In this document: one piece after another, positions 7,518 through 8,858 of the stretch
Layout of the letters: each line of letters begins with the position of its first letter
Numbering within the stretch: position 1 is the stretch's first letter
From: Treponema sp.
GTDB lineage: Bacteria > Spirochaetota > Spirochaetia > Treponematales > Treponemataceae
Direction: 5' to 3'
Length of the DNA: 8,858 bases
NCBI GenBank assembly: GCA_021442965.1
Contig: JABUUX010000418.1
Coordinates: 1-8,858 of the forward strand
Position numbers and translations under genes: made by a program
The notes under the pieces: model-generated
Told to the model about the DNA's origin: nothing
Databases searched by the model: none
Seen by the model: the letters and a program-made list of their open reading frames with translations, nothing else

Positions 7518-7642
7518 AAAAAATCTCGAACCTCGAATTTTCGGGTACCGTCACAACGGACTAATTAAAAATTTTCTGATTTAATAAAACATTTACAGCA
7601 AGACTCTGCTTTAGATAGGTGTATTTTGTATTTACATTTTAG

Positions 7643-7671
7643 AGAATACGTCTTTATCTCCAATATGTCAA
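7643..7671 (-). promoter_or_regulatory. Sigma70-type promoter for the 890-aa lipoprotein gene
   Basis: On the minus strand a perfect -35 box TTGACA (7666-7671) is followed after 17 bases by TATTCT (7643-7648). Transcription would begin near 7636, giving a leader of about 260 nt before the ATG at 7375. It sits 57 bases after the stop of the omptin gene, so the lipoprotein gene need not depend on read-through. Confidence 0.6.
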
Positions 7672-7728
7672 TATTAATTATTAAAATTTTTTAATCTATA
7701 ACAAAAATTTATATTTTCTCTATTCTCT

Positions 7729-8637
7729 CTAAAATCTATACTTTAAACTTATTTTAAATAAGGAAGAATCTAAGCCGGGTATAGATAGCTGACTATGTTT
7801 TACAGAGTTCAGACCAATATTAGAAGAAACAGTTGAACCCGTTAGGACTTCAAAATATTCCCAACAAAAGTCAACAATTATTTTTTTGTAACTAACGGTA
7901 GTACCAAGAATTAAACCCCAACCACCATTTCCTGTATCATCATATTCTGTAGCTGTAGTATAATGAGAGTCAATCGCCCTATAACTAAGCCATGGAATAA
8001 ATGCTCCGTAAAAACCGAATTCCCAACCAAAATTTTTAAGCAAATGGAAATCAATTTTCAAAGAAATTGTCGGTGCCCAAACATCATATTCGTAAGTTAA
8101 TACAGTCCCGGCAAATTTCTTTTTTAAAACAGAGTCATTAACAGGCCCTTCAGCAGAGTACTGTCCATACCCCCCGTGAGCCTCATATTTAACGTTACGA
8201 TAAAAAATGCCAGCTTGTGGAAGGAAATTTACATAAGGAACTTCAATTTTATAGCCAGTTTTGAAATCAATGTTCACAAATTTTTGTGAAATCAAATCAT
8301 GAGTTGAAAAATTATCATACCCCAGTTCTTTTGTAGTTGTAATCCAATCGTAATCCTGCATATCACCAGTCTGCAAAGGGAATGCAATATTCAAATTTAC
8401 ATTAAAAATAAATTTGAATAAATCAAACTGAGCCTCCCCCTCAATTGCAGGAATTATTTTTGCATTCCAATCAAGACGACTCATTACATTACCATTGCTA
8501 TAGAAAACATATTCTCTAGCAGTATTTGAAAATAAAGAAACTCCGCCTAAGAAATTAAAAGAAATCTTTTTTTCTTGAGAAGAAAGAAAACTAGGTAAAA
8601 AGAAAAATAATGATAATAAGAAAGTTCGTTTTTTCAT
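7729..8637 (-). CDS. Omptin-family outer-membrane protease
   Basis: This 302-residue protein matches the OmpT/Pla/PgtE family in length and landmarks. Residues 1-20 are a signal peptide (MKKRTFLLSLFFFLPSFLSS). The family-specific start of the barrel is REYVFYSNGNVMSRLDW (41-57), like 'ERVY...KVSQLDW' in OmpT. GDMQDYDW (91-98) carries the Asp-x-Asp pair, D95 and D97, matching OmpT D83/D85. AIDSHY (221-226) carries D223 and H225, matching OmpT D210/H212. The spacing between the two halves (126 residues) is nearly that of OmpT (125). The chain ends SLKYRF, with the terminal Phe of outer-membrane barrels. Omptins cut exposed proteins or peptides, usually near basic residues, and the known ones need lipopolysaccharide. 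The ATG at 8637 lies 29 bases after the upstream Rpn-like stop and has no good Shine-Dalgarno sequence. Activity is inferred from conserved residues. Confidence 0.87.
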   Translation of the reverse strand: MKKRTFLLSLFFFLPSFLSSQEKKISFNFLGGVSLFSNTAREYVFYSNGNVMSRLDWNAKIIPAIEGEAQFDLFKFIFNVNLNIAFPLQTGDMQDYDWITTTKELGYDNFSTHDLISQKFVNIDFKTGYKIEVPYVNFLPQAGIFYRNVKYEAHGGYGQYSAEGPVNDSVLKKKFAGTVLTYEYDVWAPTISLKIDFHLLKNFGWEFGFYGAFIPWLSYRAIDSHYTTATEYDDTGNGGWGLILGTTVSYKKIIVDFCWEYFEVLTGSTVSSNIGLNSVKHSQLSIPGLDSSLFKISLKYRF

Positions 8638-8666
8638 GTTACAAAATTAATCCAATTTTTTTAGGT

Positions 8667-8858
8667 TTAAAAATTTTCACCTTTAATTTTCAAAACTTCA
8701 TCTACAGAAAGATTAGTGCATTGTGCTATTTGATCAACCGAAACCCCAATATTTATGAAATTTTTAGCCATTTCAATTCTGGCTTCCACACGACCTTCAG
8801 CACGACCTTCAGCACGTCCTTCTGCACGACCTTCAGCACGTCCTTCTGCACGACCTTC
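8667..8858 (-). CDS. C-terminal end of an Rpn-like (PD-(D/E)XK nuclease family transposase-type) protein, 5' part outside window
   Basis: Only the last 63 residues are present. They begin with five EGRA units and one EGRV, pass into EARIEMAKNFINIGVSVDQI, and end with a small helical motif (NLSVDEVLKIKGENF). This tail, charged four-residue repeats followed by 'A..ll..G.s.e.Ia..tGLs.eei..l', is typical of Rpn/PDDEXK-type proteins, which are often abundant in Treponema and similar genomes. The nuclease domain would lie upstream of the edge, so neither intactness nor activity can be judged. The stop is 29 bases before the omptin ATG on the same strand, so the two may be co-transcribed. Assignment rests on the tail alone. 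Confidence 0.7.
   Translation of the reverse strand, partial: EGRAEGRAEGRAEGRAEGRAEGRVEARIEMAKNFINIGVSVDQIAQCTNLSVDEVLKIKGENF
8787..8858 (-). repeat. In-frame tandem repeat coding (EGRA)5-EGRV, 12-base unit with 24-base higher order
   Basis: Six 12-base units are visible and the array reaches the window edge, so it may be longer. Units 1 and 3 are GAAGGTCGTGCA, units 2 and 4 are GAAGGACGTGCT, unit 5 is the hybrid GAAGGTCGTGCT, and unit 6 is GAAGGTCGTGTG. The exact alternation shows recent duplication of a 24-base block. Copy changes would keep the reading frame. Confidence 0.9.

Larger units (their letters stand above)
7376..7728. other. 353-base intergenic region: promoter plus long leader
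   Basis: Reading on the minus strand it holds, in order: AT-rich sequence after the omptin stop with no convincing terminator, the promoter at 7643-7671, and a leader with small hairpins. These include CCGT-TGTG-ACGG at 7548-7559, the direct repeat TTCGAG-G-TTCGAG at 7525-7537 and the stem at 7442-7466. The region ends with the hairpin around the ribosome binding site. No tRNA or known riboswitch could be recognised by eye. Confidence 0.5.

Noticed and set aside
7526..7532. tRNA T-arm-like GGTTCGA on the minus strand
   Set aside because: No acceptor, D or anticodon stems can be drawn around it. It is part of a short direct repeat TTCGAG-G-TTCGAG.
7681..7697. Terminator for the omptin gene at the ATTAAAA/TTTTAAT inverted repeat
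   Set aside because: The stem is only A-T pairs and too weak to call. No other convincing terminator was seen.
8787..8858. CRISPR-like array at the right edge
   Set aside because: The units are contiguous 12-base in-frame codon repeats with no spacers, and they encode EGRA.

Overview
The window looks like chromosomal DNA from a low-GC spirochaete, most likely a host-associated Treponema. The reasons are the AT-rich base use, several Sec or lipoprotein export signals, a lipoprotein of the 'WYLP...WSSSQ' type common in Treponema, and an Rpn-type protein with a C-terminal EGRA repeat. The genus is an inference; no rRNA or other marker gene is present.

Layout. At the left edge, on the minus strand, is the N-terminal part of a ROK-family transcriptional regulator (1-680, cut by the window). 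It has a good sigma70-type promoter at 810-838. Diverging from it on the plus strand is a two-gene unit of secreted M16 zinc peptidases (926-2389 and 2407-3750). The first has the full zinc motif. The second has lost it but keeps the Arg/Tyr pair of the family, so the two probably form one heterodimeric protease. A strong hairpin at 3798-3837 ends this unit and also the convergent minus-strand gene.

The rest is on the minus strand. A 242-aa lipoprotein with a DUF1566/Lcl-like C-terminus (3861-4589) lies downstream of an 890-aa lipoprotein of unknown function (4703-7375), with a hairpin between them. Upstream of the large lipoprotein is a 353-base region with a TTGACA-17-TATTCT promoter, a predicted leader of about 260 nt, several inverted repeats, a possible 53-codon leader ORF, and a hairpin around the Shine-Dalgarno sequence. 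Beyond it is an omptin-family outer-membrane protease (7729-8637) that keeps all four catalytic residues. At the right edge is the C-terminal end of an Rpn-like protein (8667-8858) with EGRA tandem repeats.

Theme. Four or five of the products are exported: two periplasmic M16 peptidases, two lipoproteins and one outer-membrane protease. The window therefore reads as a cell-envelope and proteolysis neighbourhood. Nothing in the sequence proves a single joint system. The best leads are the complementary M16 pair, the catalytically intact omptin in a probable spirochaete, and the structured leader of the large lipoprotein gene.
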